Source of the DNA: Leeuwenhoekiella aequorea
Lineage (GTDB): Bacteria; Bacteroidota; Bacteroidia; Flavobacteriales; Flavobacteriaceae
Reading direction: 5' to 3'
Assembly: GCF_004104375.1 (NCBI RefSeq)
Contig: NZ_QOVM01000004.1
Location: 1-64,000, forward strand
Length of the DNA: 64,000 nucleotides
The notes under the pieces were generated by a model. That model made no database searches, was not told where the DNA came from, and saw only the letters and a list, made by a program, of their open reading frames with translations. Both the position numbers and the translations under genes were made by a program. Shown one piece after another: positions 16,922 through 26,898 of this stretch (within the stretch, counting starts at the first letter, position 1; each line of letters begins with the position of its first letter).

Positions 16922-18823
16922 TTATTTCTTCCATATCGAAGAAAGTGTCCAGGCCTTAAAATTTTTCAAAGCAATTTTATCTTCTTCTGAAAAAAAACTT
17001 ATTCCCGTTTGATTACTTTCAGGAAAAACAAGCGCGCTCAGCACCTGCTCTCCGTCATTTATAAAAATTTCTACAGATGATTGATCTACATAGACATGAA
17101 GTCTTAACTCATTATGATCAGGAAAAATGACTGTATTCATAATAGACTCAAACTTTTCACTAAAGGGTTTACCATCGACGTAATGTGTACTATTTGTACG
17201 GTCAACACTAAAGGAATGTGTTGTAGGATTATAGGAAAGCACTAACTTTTTAGAGGTTGATTCAAATAAGTTAATTCCAAATTTTCCTTCTTGTTTTGTG
17301 TCAAAAACAGCTTCAAACTCGTATATATTTTTATCTGGTTTAAATGCTTCGATTGAAGAAAACTCTGTTGTTCGTAATTTTTGTAAAGCAGGAATGGGTT
17401 TTTGATAAATACGGTTGTTTTTGATATATAATTCTCTCGGTATCGATTCAAAACCTTTACCCCAAGATGTAGGCACTTTGCCGGTATAATCCCAATTGCC
17501 CAACCACCCGAGCATAAGGGTACGATCTAATTTATCATCATAGTCCCTCCAAGTTCTAGCAGCATAAAAATCTGTCCCATAGTCCAACCACAGCGCATGT
17601 TCTAAGGCTGTATTCCGCAAGCCATCAGAAAACATAATATGATCAACTGCAATATAGAGCGAGTCTTCAAGGGCGGGTTTTACTGCCAATTGTAATTGGG
17701 CCGTTTTACCTATATACGTACTCACATCCCAGCCTTTCCATTTAAAAACCTTGCTGCCTGTACCTGAAGTTTCCTTAACTACATTACCATCGATAATCAA
17801 CTGAAAGTTTGCAACAGCAAGGCTATCAACCCCTGCAATCAAAAAATTTATCGCGGGTTCTGTAATTTTAAAATCTGCTGAACGTATTTTTTGCGCTTGC
17901 TTAATTTCATTTAAGTTTTCAGAAGAAAGAAACATATCCCCTAGACTGCCTTTATTTTCATTCTCTTTTAAAGAGAATGAATTGTTTTTAACATCCCAAT
18001 TTTCAAGGTTTTTAGTTTCAAAATCTTCAAAAACAGTTCCTTTAAGACCAATACCTTGTTTTAAATAATGGCTGGTTTCTGATGAAGGGGTGAAGGTTGT
18101 CCCATCAAAATCACCAAGAAAATACTGAACCCTGTTAGGACCTCTACCAATAAACATTACCCATTGATCTCTATCATTTTCATCTTTTAGCTTAATGAGA
18201 TCTGGACATTCCCAGAAAGAATTTTGCGCTCCAAAGCCTGAAAACTCACTAAGAAACTCCCAGTCTTTTAGATTATCAGACTCATATATATTTATTTTTT
18301 GAACATCGGGTAAGGACACCACCATTATCCACTTATTTTTCTCTGCGTACCAAAACACCTGCGGATCTCTAAAAAATACTTTGCCAATATCAAGCACCGG
18401 ATTTTGTTCATAATAATCAAAGAATTGGCCATCCTTGCTTATTGAAATAGCCTGTGTTTCAGGCAAGCTATCACCAGGAAAATGTTTAGTATAAAAAGCA
18501 ACCATTCGTTCTTTTCCAAAACCGGCCGTATTGTCTTTATCAATCGCAACAGAACCTGAAAAATAAGTGAAATCGCCATTGCCACCCCGCATAGGTCTTG
18601 GTTGTTCTTCCCAGTAAACCAGGTCTTTAGATGTGGCGTGTCCCCACCAAAACAAATGATAAGTATCTTTGTAATGTACAAGCCCGTCTGGATCTCCAAT
18701 CCATCCTTCTTTAGGACTGAAATGGAATTGAGGTCTGTATTCCTCATTATATTGTCCATACCCCTTACCGGCTATTAAAAGCAAACCGAAGCAAAAACAA
18801 TATATGTAGTTGAAAAAATTCAT
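16922..18823 (-). CDS. GH32 fructan hydrolase with inserted jelly-roll domain
   Basis: 633 residues, signal peptide (about 1-23, ending GYG-Q). GH32 propeller with nucleophile Asp44 in WIGDPDG (a variant of WMNDPNG), RDP at 152-154 and acid/base Glu205-Cys206 in WECPDLI. The propeller is interrupted at about 260-402 by roughly 140 residues that read like a carbohydrate-binding jelly roll (FEDFET...NWDVKN, INFLIAGVDS, VFKWKGWDVSTYIGKTAQLQL, IAVDHIMFSD); the propeller then resumes with LDYGTDFYAARTW and is followed by the C-terminal GH32 beta-sandwich. Extracellular or periplasmic exo- or endo-fructanase is likely. It sits 20 bp after susD. Confidence 0.88.
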   Translation of the reverse strand: MNFFNYIYCFCFGLLLIAGKGYGQYNEEYRPQFHFSPKEGWIGDPDGLVHYKDTYHLFWWGHATSKDLVYWEEQPRPMRGGNGDFTYFSGSVAIDKDNTAGFGKERMVAFYTKHFPGDSLPETQAISISKDGQFFDYYEQNPVLDIGKVFFRDPQVFWYAEKNKWIMVVSLPDVQKINIYESDNLKDWEFLSEFSGFGAQNSFWECPDLIKLKDENDRDQWVMFIGRGPNRVQYFLGDFDGTTFTPSSETSHYLKQGIGLKGTVFEDFETKNLENWDVKNNSFSLKENENKGSLGDMFLSSENLNEIKQAQKIRSADFKITEPAINFLIAGVDSLAVANFQLIIDGNVVKETSGTGSKVFKWKGWDVSTYIGKTAQLQLAVKPALEDSLYIAVDHIMFSDGLRNTALEHALWLDYGTDFYAARTWRDYDDKLDRTLMLGWLGNWDYTGKVPTSWGKGFESIPRELYIKNNRIYQKPIPALQKLRTTEFSSIEAFKPDKNIYEFEAVFDTKQEGKFGINLFESTSKKLVLSYNPTTHSFSVDRTNSTHYVDGKPFSEKFESIMNTVIFPDHNELRLHVYVDQSSVEIFINDGEQVLSALVFPESNQTGISFFSEEDKIALKNFKAWTLSSIWKK

Positions 18824-18843
18824 TTCGTTTTTTGACCGTTTAA

Positions 18844-20541
18844 TTAATATCCAGGATTTTGAACATATTTGTTTTCACTGAAAAAAATCTGGTTTTGGGG
18901 GATAGGTAAATATTCGTGGGTGCCAATAGCGAAACTTGCACTTTGTAAGTGGGCCCTACGGGTTTGCTCTATAGAAAAATATTGGTTTAATACAGGCCCA
19001 GCGACTCCCCAACGTACAAGATCAAAAAAACGATGACCTTCTAGAGATAATTCCATACGACGTTCAAAGCGCAAGGCCTTCCTAGCATTTGCTTGCGTCC
19101 ATTCTATATTAACTCCAGGTTGGTAAGGTTCTAACTCATAATTTGCCAAGGCTATACCATCTGCATTAACCAGTCTCGTGGTACTTGATGCCGCTCGTTC
19201 TCTTAGAGCATTTATTAATGACAATGCCTGATCTTGTTGACCTAATTCGATCAGTGCTTCTGCTTTAAAGAGCATTACATCTGCATATCGTAATATCACA
19301 CGTGTTTTTGTATTCCCATAAAAAGGATCAACGTTAGTAAATCCAGGATCATCTGGTGAAACATTTTCCTTTAGTGAATTGAAAGTCCCATAAATTTGAG
19401 GGGCTCTGCTCCAATTCTCTTCAACAATAAGATCAGTTTGATATTTCCAGGGATTTCCTGGTCTTGATACGGTGTGGTCTAATCTCGGATCTACTGTATT
19501 ATTAGCAAAATCTACATTATTTTGGTTGAAAGTATCAAATAATGGTAATCCATTTTCATCGGTTCTAAATGCATTGACCAAATTCTGCGATGGTTTTTGA
19601 AAATCACAGCATCCTATGCCTTGCGGTACAGTAAGCATATCTCCAAAATTGAGTCTGCCGTTTGTGGTACCGTCATCTTTAGAGAATTGAACCGCAAAAA
19701 CAGATTCAACACCATTCTCAAATGGGCCAGGTAAAAAATTGTTTGCATAATCACTTTGTAAAGCGTGATCTGATGCTAAAACTTTGTCTGCAGCAGCAAT
19801 CACCTCCTGTAAATGTGCTGTATTTATACCAGTAACCTGGTGTGTTTCTCCTTTTTCATACGCTTGATATAATCTTGTTTTGGCGAGATAAGCAAAAGCT
19901 GCAATCTGATCTGCCCTCCCTACTTGTGACTGCACCTGGGGCAATACTTCTGAAGCAAACTCAAAGTCGCTTGCGATTTTCTCCCACAATTCATCACTTG
20001 TAAACTCTACATTTGTAACGTCTTTATAAGTAGCAGGATCTGTGTTTTCATCTAAATATGGAATTCTATTGAATAGCTTTTTAAGCTCAAAATAAAAGTG
20101 GCCGCGAATGAAACGTAGTTCTCCTATTCTGGTCTGCTTCGCAGGATAATCGTCATCTGTAAAGTTTTCCATTATACGCAGACCTTCATTTGCCCGACGC
20201 ACACCTACATATAGGTGAAACCAGAGCTCATCAAAAAAACTAATGTTTGGAGTAAGGTTTGTAAAGGTTTCGGTGAAATGAAAATGCTGGCCGTCACCCG
20301 GATCACGCCCCCCTTTATAAGCATCATCTGAACGCACGTTTCCGTAAGGCCAGAGACTAAAAGGTCTATTTATCTCGTCATTACCCAACTCTGAGTATGC
20401 TGCAATAACAAAACGCTCGGCATCTTGTGGTGTACTTATCTGGTCTTCGCTCAGGATCGCTTTAGGATCTAAATCCAATTCGTCATTGCAAGAACTGAAC
20501 ATTAAAAAGCCGAAACTGATAAAAATGAATATCTTCTTCAT
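18844..20541 (-). CDS. SusD-like fructan-binding lipoprotein
   Basis: 565 residues, lipobox MFSSC (Cys18). SusD features: GELRFIRGHFYFELKKLFN in the helical N-terminal half, RVILRYADVMLFKAEALIELG, the RFERRMELSLEGHRFFDLVRW helix and the closing EYLPIPQNQIFFSENKYVQNPGY. It should cap the neighbouring SusC. It follows susC by 19 bp and precedes the GH32 enzyme with the inserted domain. The fructan specificity is inferred from the three GH32 genes in the operon. Confidence 0.93.
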   Translation of the reverse strand: MKKIFIFISFGFLMFSSCNDELDLDPKAILSEDQISTPQDAERFVIAAYSELGNDEINRPFSLWPYGNVRSDDAYKGGRDPGDGQHFHFTETFTNLTPNISFFDELWFHLYVGVRRANEGLRIMENFTDDDYPAKQTRIGELRFIRGHFYFELKKLFNRIPYLDENTDPATYKDVTNVEFTSDELWEKIASDFEFASEVLPQVQSQVGRADQIAAFAYLAKTRLYQAYEKGETHQVTGINTAHLQEVIAAADKVLASDHALQSDYANNFLPGPFENGVESVFAVQFSKDDGTTNGRLNFGDMLTVPQGIGCCDFQKPSQNLVNAFRTDENGLPLFDTFNQNNVDFANNTVDPRLDHTVSRPGNPWKYQTDLIVEENWSRAPQIYGTFNSLKENVSPDDPGFTNVDPFYGNTKTRVILRYADVMLFKAEALIELGQQDQALSLINALRERAASSTTRLVNADGIALANYELEPYQPGVNIEWTQANARKALRFERRMELSLEGHRFFDLVRWGVAGPVLNQYFSIEQTRRAHLQSASFAIGTHEYLPIPQNQIFFSENKYVQNPGY

Positions 20542-20560
20542 AATTAGTTTATCTTTTACA

Positions 20561-23500
20561 TTAAAATTTTAGATTGAAACCTGTTTTTACCAATAGTGGG
20601 TTAGGGTATCCAAACCCAGGATTTTCTGGATCTATGCCCGTAAATGATTTACTTTTTAATAAAATCCCCAGATTATCGCCACCTATGTAAATCCGCATAG
20701 ATTTCATACCCCATTTTTTGATCAAATCTTCTTCGAAAGAATACCCTAACTGCGCATTTCTAACCTTTAGATAAGAACCGTTTTCAACAAAATAGGTAGA
20801 AAATCTACTTTCGAAATTACTGTCGGTAAGTGATATTGCCGGAATTGAGGAATTTGTATTAGTCGGTGAGTAAGCATCTAATAAACGTGTTGCTTTATTT
20901 GATCCTGTTTCTGAAACACTCCAAAAATCTGTAGAATACTTAAAATCATTAATCACATCGATACCAGATACACCTTGCAATAGGAAGGATAAATCAAAGT
21001 TCTTATAAGATACATTAGCATTAAAACCATATGTGAAATCAGGGTGAGGAGCTCCTATCCAAGTTTGATCATCCGCATTAACAACGCCATCTCCATTAAG
21101 ATCACTATAACGAATTCTTCCTATATCTTTTCCGGGTTGATCGGCGTGTTGTACTACTTCTTCTTCTGAACGGAATAATCCATCGGCAACATAACCGTAA
21201 AATGAATTTACTGGACGGCCTAGGATATTTTGGTCTGCACCATTACCGCCATAAGCATTAACAACCTCACTCGGTAGCTTTGTAATTTTATTTTTGTAAA
21301 GACTTATATTAGCATTTAAATCAACCTGAAGTTCATTTGAAAAACTACTACGCTTACCAAGGCTTAATTCAAAACCTTTGTTTTCCATTGAAGCTCCATT
21401 AATAAATTGATTTCCCCCTTCACCTAATGTTGCGATGTAGGGTGGTAAAATCAAAATGTCTGAGGTTTCTTTAATATAGTATTCAGCGCTTCCGTAAACT
21501 TTTTGATTAAACAATTCAAAATCAAGACCAAAATTACTCATCATACTTTCCTCCCATTTTAAATTGGGATTCGCATTTTGAATTAATTTATAGCCAGAAG
21601 GAAGGTTACCCGTTTTACTGCCGTCTATATCATAGGCTGTAGTGGGATAGTCAGTGACATAAACATTAAAAATGGCATTATTATCAATCTCTTGATTTCC
21701 TGTAATACCAAAACCATATCTAAACTTAAGTTCATTTATAAACGAAACATTGTCTTTAAAAAACTCTTCTTCACTTATTCTCCACCCTAAAGAGAACGCA
21801 GGAAAGGTTCCAAAACGATTGTTTTCTCCAAAACGGGAAGATCCATCATAGCGCAACGTTCCCGTAACCAAATAGCGATCTAACAAAGAATAGTTAACCT
21901 TACCAAAATAGGACATCAATATATTTTCAGCGCCAAACCCGCTGTTATTTTTAATTCCTGTACCGGCATCTAAATAGGTGTAATCCTCGTCCTCTATTAC
22001 AAAGTCTTCTCTTGAGGCCGTAAATGAATTTGTATTTGCCCAGAAATATTCAGTACCAACCAATACGCTTAGCTCGTGAACGTCATTAAAGGTCTTGTTA
22101 TAATTTAAAGTGTTAGACCAGGTCATCTTAAAGTCATGTGTCTGTGATGACTCCAGCCTATTTACTGGATTATTTAGATATCCTGACTCATATCTTTTTC
22201 TAAGTCTTCTCGCAGTGAAGTCACCATAATCAAGCCCTAAATTTGTTCTAAATTTTAAACTTTTTGTCAAATTAGCTTCTACATAAAAGCTTCCGAATAA
22301 ACGTAAGAAGTCATAGTCATTTTGCTTGTTATCTTCTAGTAATCTAACTGGATTTTGACGATCGTTCATCCCAGCTACAGGACCACCCCAACCCGTTCCG
22401 TCAAAGGTGCGTACAGGAATTATTGGAAGTGCTTGTAAAGCAGCATTTATAGGCGCACCTTCCACTTCACTGGTTTTTGTAATGCTTAGATTCTCACCAA
22501 TAACTACTCTATCGTTAAACAGTTTATAATCTGCATTAAGACGAAGTGAAAACCGGTCAAATTTTGACGTTTTTATTATGCCTTCATTTTTAAAAAAACC
22601 AAAGGAGGTATAGTAATTACCCTTTTCAGTACCGTTAGAAAGAGAGACATTGTAATCCTGAATAACACCTACCCTTGAAATTTCTTCAAACCAATTAGTA
22701 TTCGACGATCGCAATGTTTGTTGTTGATCTAGAAATTCAGGAATTAATACTTTGTTTAATTCAGGAGCTCCTGTTTCTTGATTAACTCCCCAGTCAAAAC
22801 GGTATTTTATACTATTTGTATTAGGATCTATTCCTGCATTTACATTAGCCTGCCACAATGCTCTTCCGTATTCTTGAGTATCCATCATTTCTGTGATACT
22901 GGTATAACTTGAAATTGAAGTTTGTGCATTTACACTAAGCACAACCTCTCCTAATTTCCCTTCTTTTGTTGTAATGATGATAACTCCGTTCGCTGCTCTT
23001 GAACCGTAAATACTCGCTGCTGAAGCGTCTTTTAAAACCTGTAATGATGCTATATCATTAGGGTTAAGTTCGTGTAGACCAGCTTTTGTGGGCACACCAT
23101 CTATTATGTATAGGGGATCATTATTATTAAGTGTTCCCACTCCTCTAATTCTAATCGTAGTAGGCGAACTGGGTGATCCATTACTGGCTATATCCATCCC
23201 TGCAATACGCCCTTTAAGACCGGCAATAGGGCTTGCTGCAGATTGCTTATTCATTTCTTCGACATCGGCAACTGAAACTGCTCCGGTAATATCACGTTTG
23301 CGTTGTGTTTGATAGCCGGTAACAATAACACTCTCTAATGCTTGTGCATCATTAGCTAGAGAGATATTAATACTACTTCTTGTACCTACAACTTCACTAA
23401 CTGTTTTGTATCCTAAGAAAGAGAATACGAGTGTATCTGTTGAAGTAGCAGTTATAGTGAAGATTCCGTCAAAATCACTAACAGCGCCTCTGTTGGTGTT

Positions 23501-23626
23501 TTTCACTAGCACGTTTACACCTGGTATCGGAGTGTTAGTTTCTGCATCTGTAATTGTTCCCGTAATGGTCTGCTGCGCAAATAATGTAACGGGAAAAAAT
23601 AATAAAAGTAAAAGTCTAAATCTCAT
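20561..23626 (-). CDS. SusC-like TonB-dependent fructan transporter
   Basis: 1021 residues: signal peptide (to about 17), carboxypeptidase-regulatory-like domain (ITGTITDAETNTPIPGVNVLV), a region ending ESVIVTGYQ before the plug, plug with TTIRIRGVGTLNNNDPLYIIDG and LKDASAASIYGSRAANG, then a large beta-barrel ending GFNLKF. Imports oligofructosides across the outer membrane with energy from TonB. It is 5 bp after a classical GH32 gene, which therefore precedes the SusCD pair in this operon. Confidence 0.94.
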   Translation of the reverse strand: MRFRLLLLLFFPVTLFAQQTITGTITDAETNTPIPGVNVLVKNTNRGAVSDFDGIFTITATSTDTLVFSFLGYKTVSEVVGTRSSINISLANDAQALESVIVTGYQTQRKRDITGAVSVADVEEMNKQSAASPIAGLKGRIAGMDIASNGSPSSPTTIRIRGVGTLNNNDPLYIIDGVPTKAGLHELNPNDIASLQVLKDASAASIYGSRAANGVIIITTKEGKLGEVVLSVNAQTSISSYTSITEMMDTQEYGRALWQANVNAGIDPNTNSIKYRFDWGVNQETGAPELNKVLIPEFLDQQQTLRSSNTNWFEEISRVGVIQDYNVSLSNGTEKGNYYTSFGFFKNEGIIKTSKFDRFSLRLNADYKLFNDRVVIGENLSITKTSEVEGAPINAALQALPIIPVRTFDGTGWGGPVAGMNDRQNPVRLLEDNKQNDYDFLRLFGSFYVEANLTKSLKFRTNLGLDYGDFTARRLRKRYESGYLNNPVNRLESSQTHDFKMTWSNTLNYNKTFNDVHELSVLVGTEYFWANTNSFTASREDFVIEDEDYTYLDAGTGIKNNSGFGAENILMSYFGKVNYSLLDRYLVTGTLRYDGSSRFGENNRFGTFPAFSLGWRISEEEFFKDNVSFINELKFRYGFGITGNQEIDNNAIFNVYVTDYPTTAYDIDGSKTGNLPSGYKLIQNANPNLKWEESMMSNFGLDFELFNQKVYGSAEYYIKETSDILILPPYIATLGEGGNQFINGASMENKGFELSLGKRSSFSNELQVDLNANISLYKNKITKLPSEVVNAYGGNGADQNILGRPVNSFYGYVADGLFRSEEEVVQHADQPGKDIGRIRYSDLNGDGVVNADDQTWIGAPHPDFTYGFNANVSYKNFDLSFLLQGVSGIDVINDFKYSTDFWSVSETGSNKATRLLDAYSPTNTNSSIPAISLTDSNFESRFSTYFVENGSYLKVRNAQLGYSFEEDLIKKWGMKSMRIYIGGDNLGILLKSKSFTGIDPENPGFGYPNPLLVKTGFNLKF

Positions 23627-23631
23627 CTTGA

Positions 23632-25236
23632 TTACTGTTTAAATTCTAGTTGGTCTATAGTCAAATTTTCAATCAAAAGCCCTTCATCCAGACCTGTAAT
23701 AATTAAGTCTTTATAAGGTTCCTTTGGAAAAAATATCTCTGTCATTACCGTCTCACCTTTGTCATAAAATAGTTCAATGGATGTTTTATCTAGCAATAGT
23801 TCTACTTGGATTTCTCCAGAAGTTGATATTCTTGGAGCTACACTTTTTATATCGGCAAAACTTTTATTAAAGTCAACAATCCCCGATTTTTTTCGATCTA
23901 TAAAAAAAGATCTTTTAGCGGCTTCATATCCAAATTTCAGAGAATCCCCGACCTTATTTTTTAATACAAATGTGAAATTCTTATTTGCATCAGGAAGGTT
24001 AAAACTTATGCGTGCTTTTGATAAATCAATCTTATTTTCATCTAAAAGAGATTCGCCATTTTTGAACGTTCTTTTTTCCCAGGATAAATCTGTCTCACCA
24101 TAATGCGCTTCAAATTCCTTTACAGGATTTGAATACAAACGATATGTATTAGCTACCTTTTCTAAGGTTAATTCTCTGGGAATTGTCATAGTACTGCGCC
24201 ATTTTTCGGTAGGGACTTTATTTGCATATTGCCAGTTAGACATCCAGCCCATAAAAATCTTTCTACCGTCAGAAGCTGGAGTGTTTGAAAATGTCACACC
24301 TGCATAATTATCTTTGCCCAGATCTACCCAGAAGTTGTGATCTTCTTGCATTGCAAGTTTAAAAGCAGGGTCAACACTAAATTTTTTACCATCAAAATCA
24401 CCTACAAAATATTGTGTTGCACTACCACCATTAGGACCTCCGGGGTTTATACTTACAAGTAAGACCCACTTAACTTCCTCACTATCTTCAACCTGAAACG
24501 GTATAAGTTCTGGACATTCCCATACTCCGTTATGATTACCTATACCTTCCCCAAAAGAACTTAAAAAGGTCCATTCTTTTAAATTAGAAGATTCAAAAAA
24601 TTGGGTTTCCTGACCAGCAGCTAAAACCATCACCCATTTATCACGAAATGAATCCCAAGTTATTTTAGGATCTCTGAAGTCTTTAATTCCGGTATTTTTT
24701 ATAACAGGATTACCTTCATACTTGGTCCACGTAAGCCCTTCATCTTGAGAATAAGCAATACCTTGAGTTTGGTATGTATTCGTATTTTCTTTTTCACCTA
24801 CAGGGTCGTGATAGGTATACATAGCAACTACTACAGGTTTACCCTCTTTGGCAAAACCAGAGTCGTTATTGTAATCAACAACAGCACTTCCAGAAAATAT
24901 ATAACCTAATGAATCTGGATATAGTGCAATAGGCTGTTCTTTCCAATTTACTAGATCTAAACTGGTGGCGTGACCCCAATGCATAGGACCCCAGGTATTG
25001 CCATCTGGATAATGCTGAAAATATAGGTGGTAATAGCCGTTGAGGTAAAACATACCGTTAGGATCATTCATCCAGTTATTTTCTGGAGTAAAATGATAGT
25101 TAGGTCTGTAAAGTTCTTCTTCATTTAGAACAGTTTTGACAGCATCTTGATTATCATCTTTTTTCACTTTATTCTGGCAAGAAAAAAGCAATAAACCCAA
25201 TACAGGAAGAATTTTTAGAGTAGTAGAATAGTTCAT
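23632..25236 (-). CDS. GH32 fructan beta-fructosidase (levanase/inulinase type), lipoprotein
   Basis: 534 residues, lipobox LFSC (Cys20). A textbook GH32: WMNDPNG with nucleophile Asp58, FSGSAV, RDP at 188-190 and acid/base Glu240-Cys241 in WECPELI, then the C-terminal beta-sandwich with the SIELFYDKGE strand. Such enzymes release fructose from levan, inulin or sucrose with retention. The lipid anchor points to the outer membrane. It lies between the MFS transporter (11 bp) and susC (5 bp), so the early part of the operon encodes cleavage plus uptake of the monosaccharide. Exo-action is likely because the next step needed is fructose import. Confidence 0.92.
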   Translation of the reverse strand: MNYSTTLKILPVLGLLLFSCQNKVKKDDNQDAVKTVLNEEELYRPNYHFTPENNWMNDPNGMFYLNGYYHLYFQHYPDGNTWGPMHWGHATSLDLVNWKEQPIALYPDSLGYIFSGSAVVDYNNDSGFAKEGKPVVVAMYTYHDPVGEKENTNTYQTQGIAYSQDEGLTWTKYEGNPVIKNTGIKDFRDPKITWDSFRDKWVMVLAAGQETQFFESSNLKEWTFLSSFGEGIGNHNGVWECPELIPFQVEDSEEVKWVLLVSINPGGPNGGSATQYFVGDFDGKKFSVDPAFKLAMQEDHNFWVDLGKDNYAGVTFSNTPASDGRKIFMGWMSNWQYANKVPTEKWRSTMTIPRELTLEKVANTYRLYSNPVKEFEAHYGETDLSWEKRTFKNGESLLDENKIDLSKARISFNLPDANKNFTFVLKNKVGDSLKFGYEAAKRSFFIDRKKSGIVDFNKSFADIKSVAPRISTSGEIQVELLLDKTSIELFYDKGETVMTEIFFPKEPYKDLIITGLDEGLLIENLTIDQLEFKQ

Positions 25237-25247
25237 ATTTGTTATGA

Positions 25248-26585
25248 TTAAGCTGTTTTTTTAAAAAGTTTAGAGGAGGAAAATTCTTTGCTAAGATCTT
25301 CTAACGATTTCCCTTTGGTTTCGGGCATTAAGAATGCAACAAATACTAGCTGAAGCACCATCATACCCGCAAAAATTGCAAATACAGTACCTGCACCTAT
25401 TGATGCAAATAAGAAAGGAATAAGAGAAGGAATAATTGCAGCCAAAATCCAATGTACAGAACTAGCAAATGATTGTCCTGAGCCACGCAGATGATTGGGA
25501 AAAAGTTCTGTAATAAAAACCCAAATAACGGTGCCCTGACCTATTGCGTGTGCTGCGATAAATATGAATAAGAAAATAGGCACATATAAACCTCCCCAGT
25601 TTAGAAAGAATGCACAAGACACCAGAGTTAATGACACAATATACCCTATTGAGCCTATATACATGAGCTGTTTTCTGCCTAGACGATCTACCAGAAAAAT
25701 ACCTAATAGAGTAAAAAGTAAGTTGATTATACCAATTCCTATACTGCTTAGTAGAGCAGTGCTTTCACCTAATCCTGCTTCTTCAAAAATACGTGGGGCG
25801 TAATATAAAAAGGCATTTATGCCTGAAGCCTGGTTAAAAAAAGCAATTAAAAAGGCCAATATTAACGGAAAACGATATTTTTTAAGAAATATATTTTCAC
25901 CAATTTCCTCATTACCATTAGCCGTTTTTAGTTCGGTCATTAGAGATTCTATATCCCTTTCTGGGTTAATGATTTTTAAAACTTTTTTAGCTTCTTCTCC
26001 TCTAAATTTGGTAATTAACCAACGCGGACTTTTAGGTACGGTAAGGGTAAATAAGGTATATATAATTGCGGGTATAGCCTCTACGCCCATCATATAACGC
26101 CAGTCATTTTCTCCAGTATTGCTCAACAGGTAGTTAGAGAGAAAGGCTATTAAAATTCCAAGAACTATATTAAATTGGTATAAACCTACAAGTTTACCAC
26201 GGTCTTTAGGTGGAGCAATTTCTGATATGTAAGCAGGTGCAGCTATTGTAGAAGCACCTACTCCTAGACCGCCCACAAATCTAAAAATTGCAAACGTTAT
26301 AGGATCTGTAGCAAGAGCTGAACCCAGTGCAGATAAAGTATAAAGTATACCTATCCATACTAAGGTTTTTTTACGACCTAATATATTTGTGGGTATGCTC
26401 CCAAAAAGAGCTCCTATTACTGTACCCCAAAGGGCCATTCCCATAACTACAGTGCCATGAAATACATCTGTTGTTTCCCAAAGTAATTGAAGCTTCTTGT
26501 CTGCTCCAGAAATAACTACTGTATCAAAGCCAAATAAAAAACCTGCTAGCGCTGCGGTAATAGACCAAATCCAAATTTTGTTCAT
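25248..26585 (-). CDS. Sugar-porter family MFS transporter (fructose uptake)
   Basis: 445 residues with about 12 membrane helices and the sugar-porter signatures: NILGRKKTLVW between helices 2 and 3, PKSPRWL after helix 6, VDRLGRKQLMYIG between 8 and 9 and MPETKGKSLEDL at the end. It should move fructose (possibly glucose or sucrose) through the inner membrane by proton symport. It is the first gene of the fructan operon, with a 313 bp region before it. The placement recalls Bacteroides fructan PULs, where an MFS protein, GH32 enzymes and a fructokinase lie together. Substrate is by context. Confidence 0.85.
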   Translation of the reverse strand: MNKIWIWSITAALAGFLFGFDTVVISGADKKLQLLWETTDVFHGTVVMGMALWGTVIGALFGSIPTNILGRKKTLVWIGILYTLSALGSALATDPITFAIFRFVGGLGVGASTIAAPAYISEIAPPKDRGKLVGLYQFNIVLGILIAFLSNYLLSNTGENDWRYMMGVEAIPAIIYTLFTLTVPKSPRWLITKFRGEEAKKVLKIINPERDIESLMTELKTANGNEEIGENIFLKKYRFPLILAFLIAFFNQASGINAFLYYAPRIFEEAGLGESTALLSSIGIGIINLLFTLLGIFLVDRLGRKQLMYIGSIGYIVSLTLVSCAFFLNWGGLYVPIFLFIFIAAHAIGQGTVIWVFITELFPNHLRGSGQSFASSVHWILAAIIPSLIPFLFASIGAGTVFAIFAGMMVLQLVFVAFLMPETKGKSLEDLSKEFSSSKLFKKTA

Positions 26586-26898
26586 TTTGAATAATTTCGT
26601 TTGGTATAAAACTAGCAGGAAGGCCGAATCAACTATTACGTTATAGTTTCAATTGTGTTTGATTTTGTAAAATAATTAACAAAATATACTAACTATCAGT
26701 AAGACAGTAATTTAAACTTATTTAATCGTTTAACTAGCGTGATATTTATTTAATTATGATACGCTTATTTTAAAATTTGTTACGATTGATGAGTGTTGGA
26801 ACTTATTTTTGAGATCAGATATTTAGAAGTTAACTTCTTTTAATATATCGTTTTCTTAAAAAAATGAAGTTAGTTTAAACTTAACCCAAAAATGTAGT
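26586..26898. promoter_or_regulatory. Regulatory region of the fructan operon
   Basis: 313 bp between the HTCS gene stop and the MFS start, both on the minus strand. It must contain the operon promoter and HTCS binding sites. A perfect 14 bp palindrome AGAAGTTAACTTCT lies at 26825-26838, near the end of the HTCS gene; it could be a weak terminator or a protein site. I saw no clean TAnnTTTG element and no gene. Confidence 0.45.
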
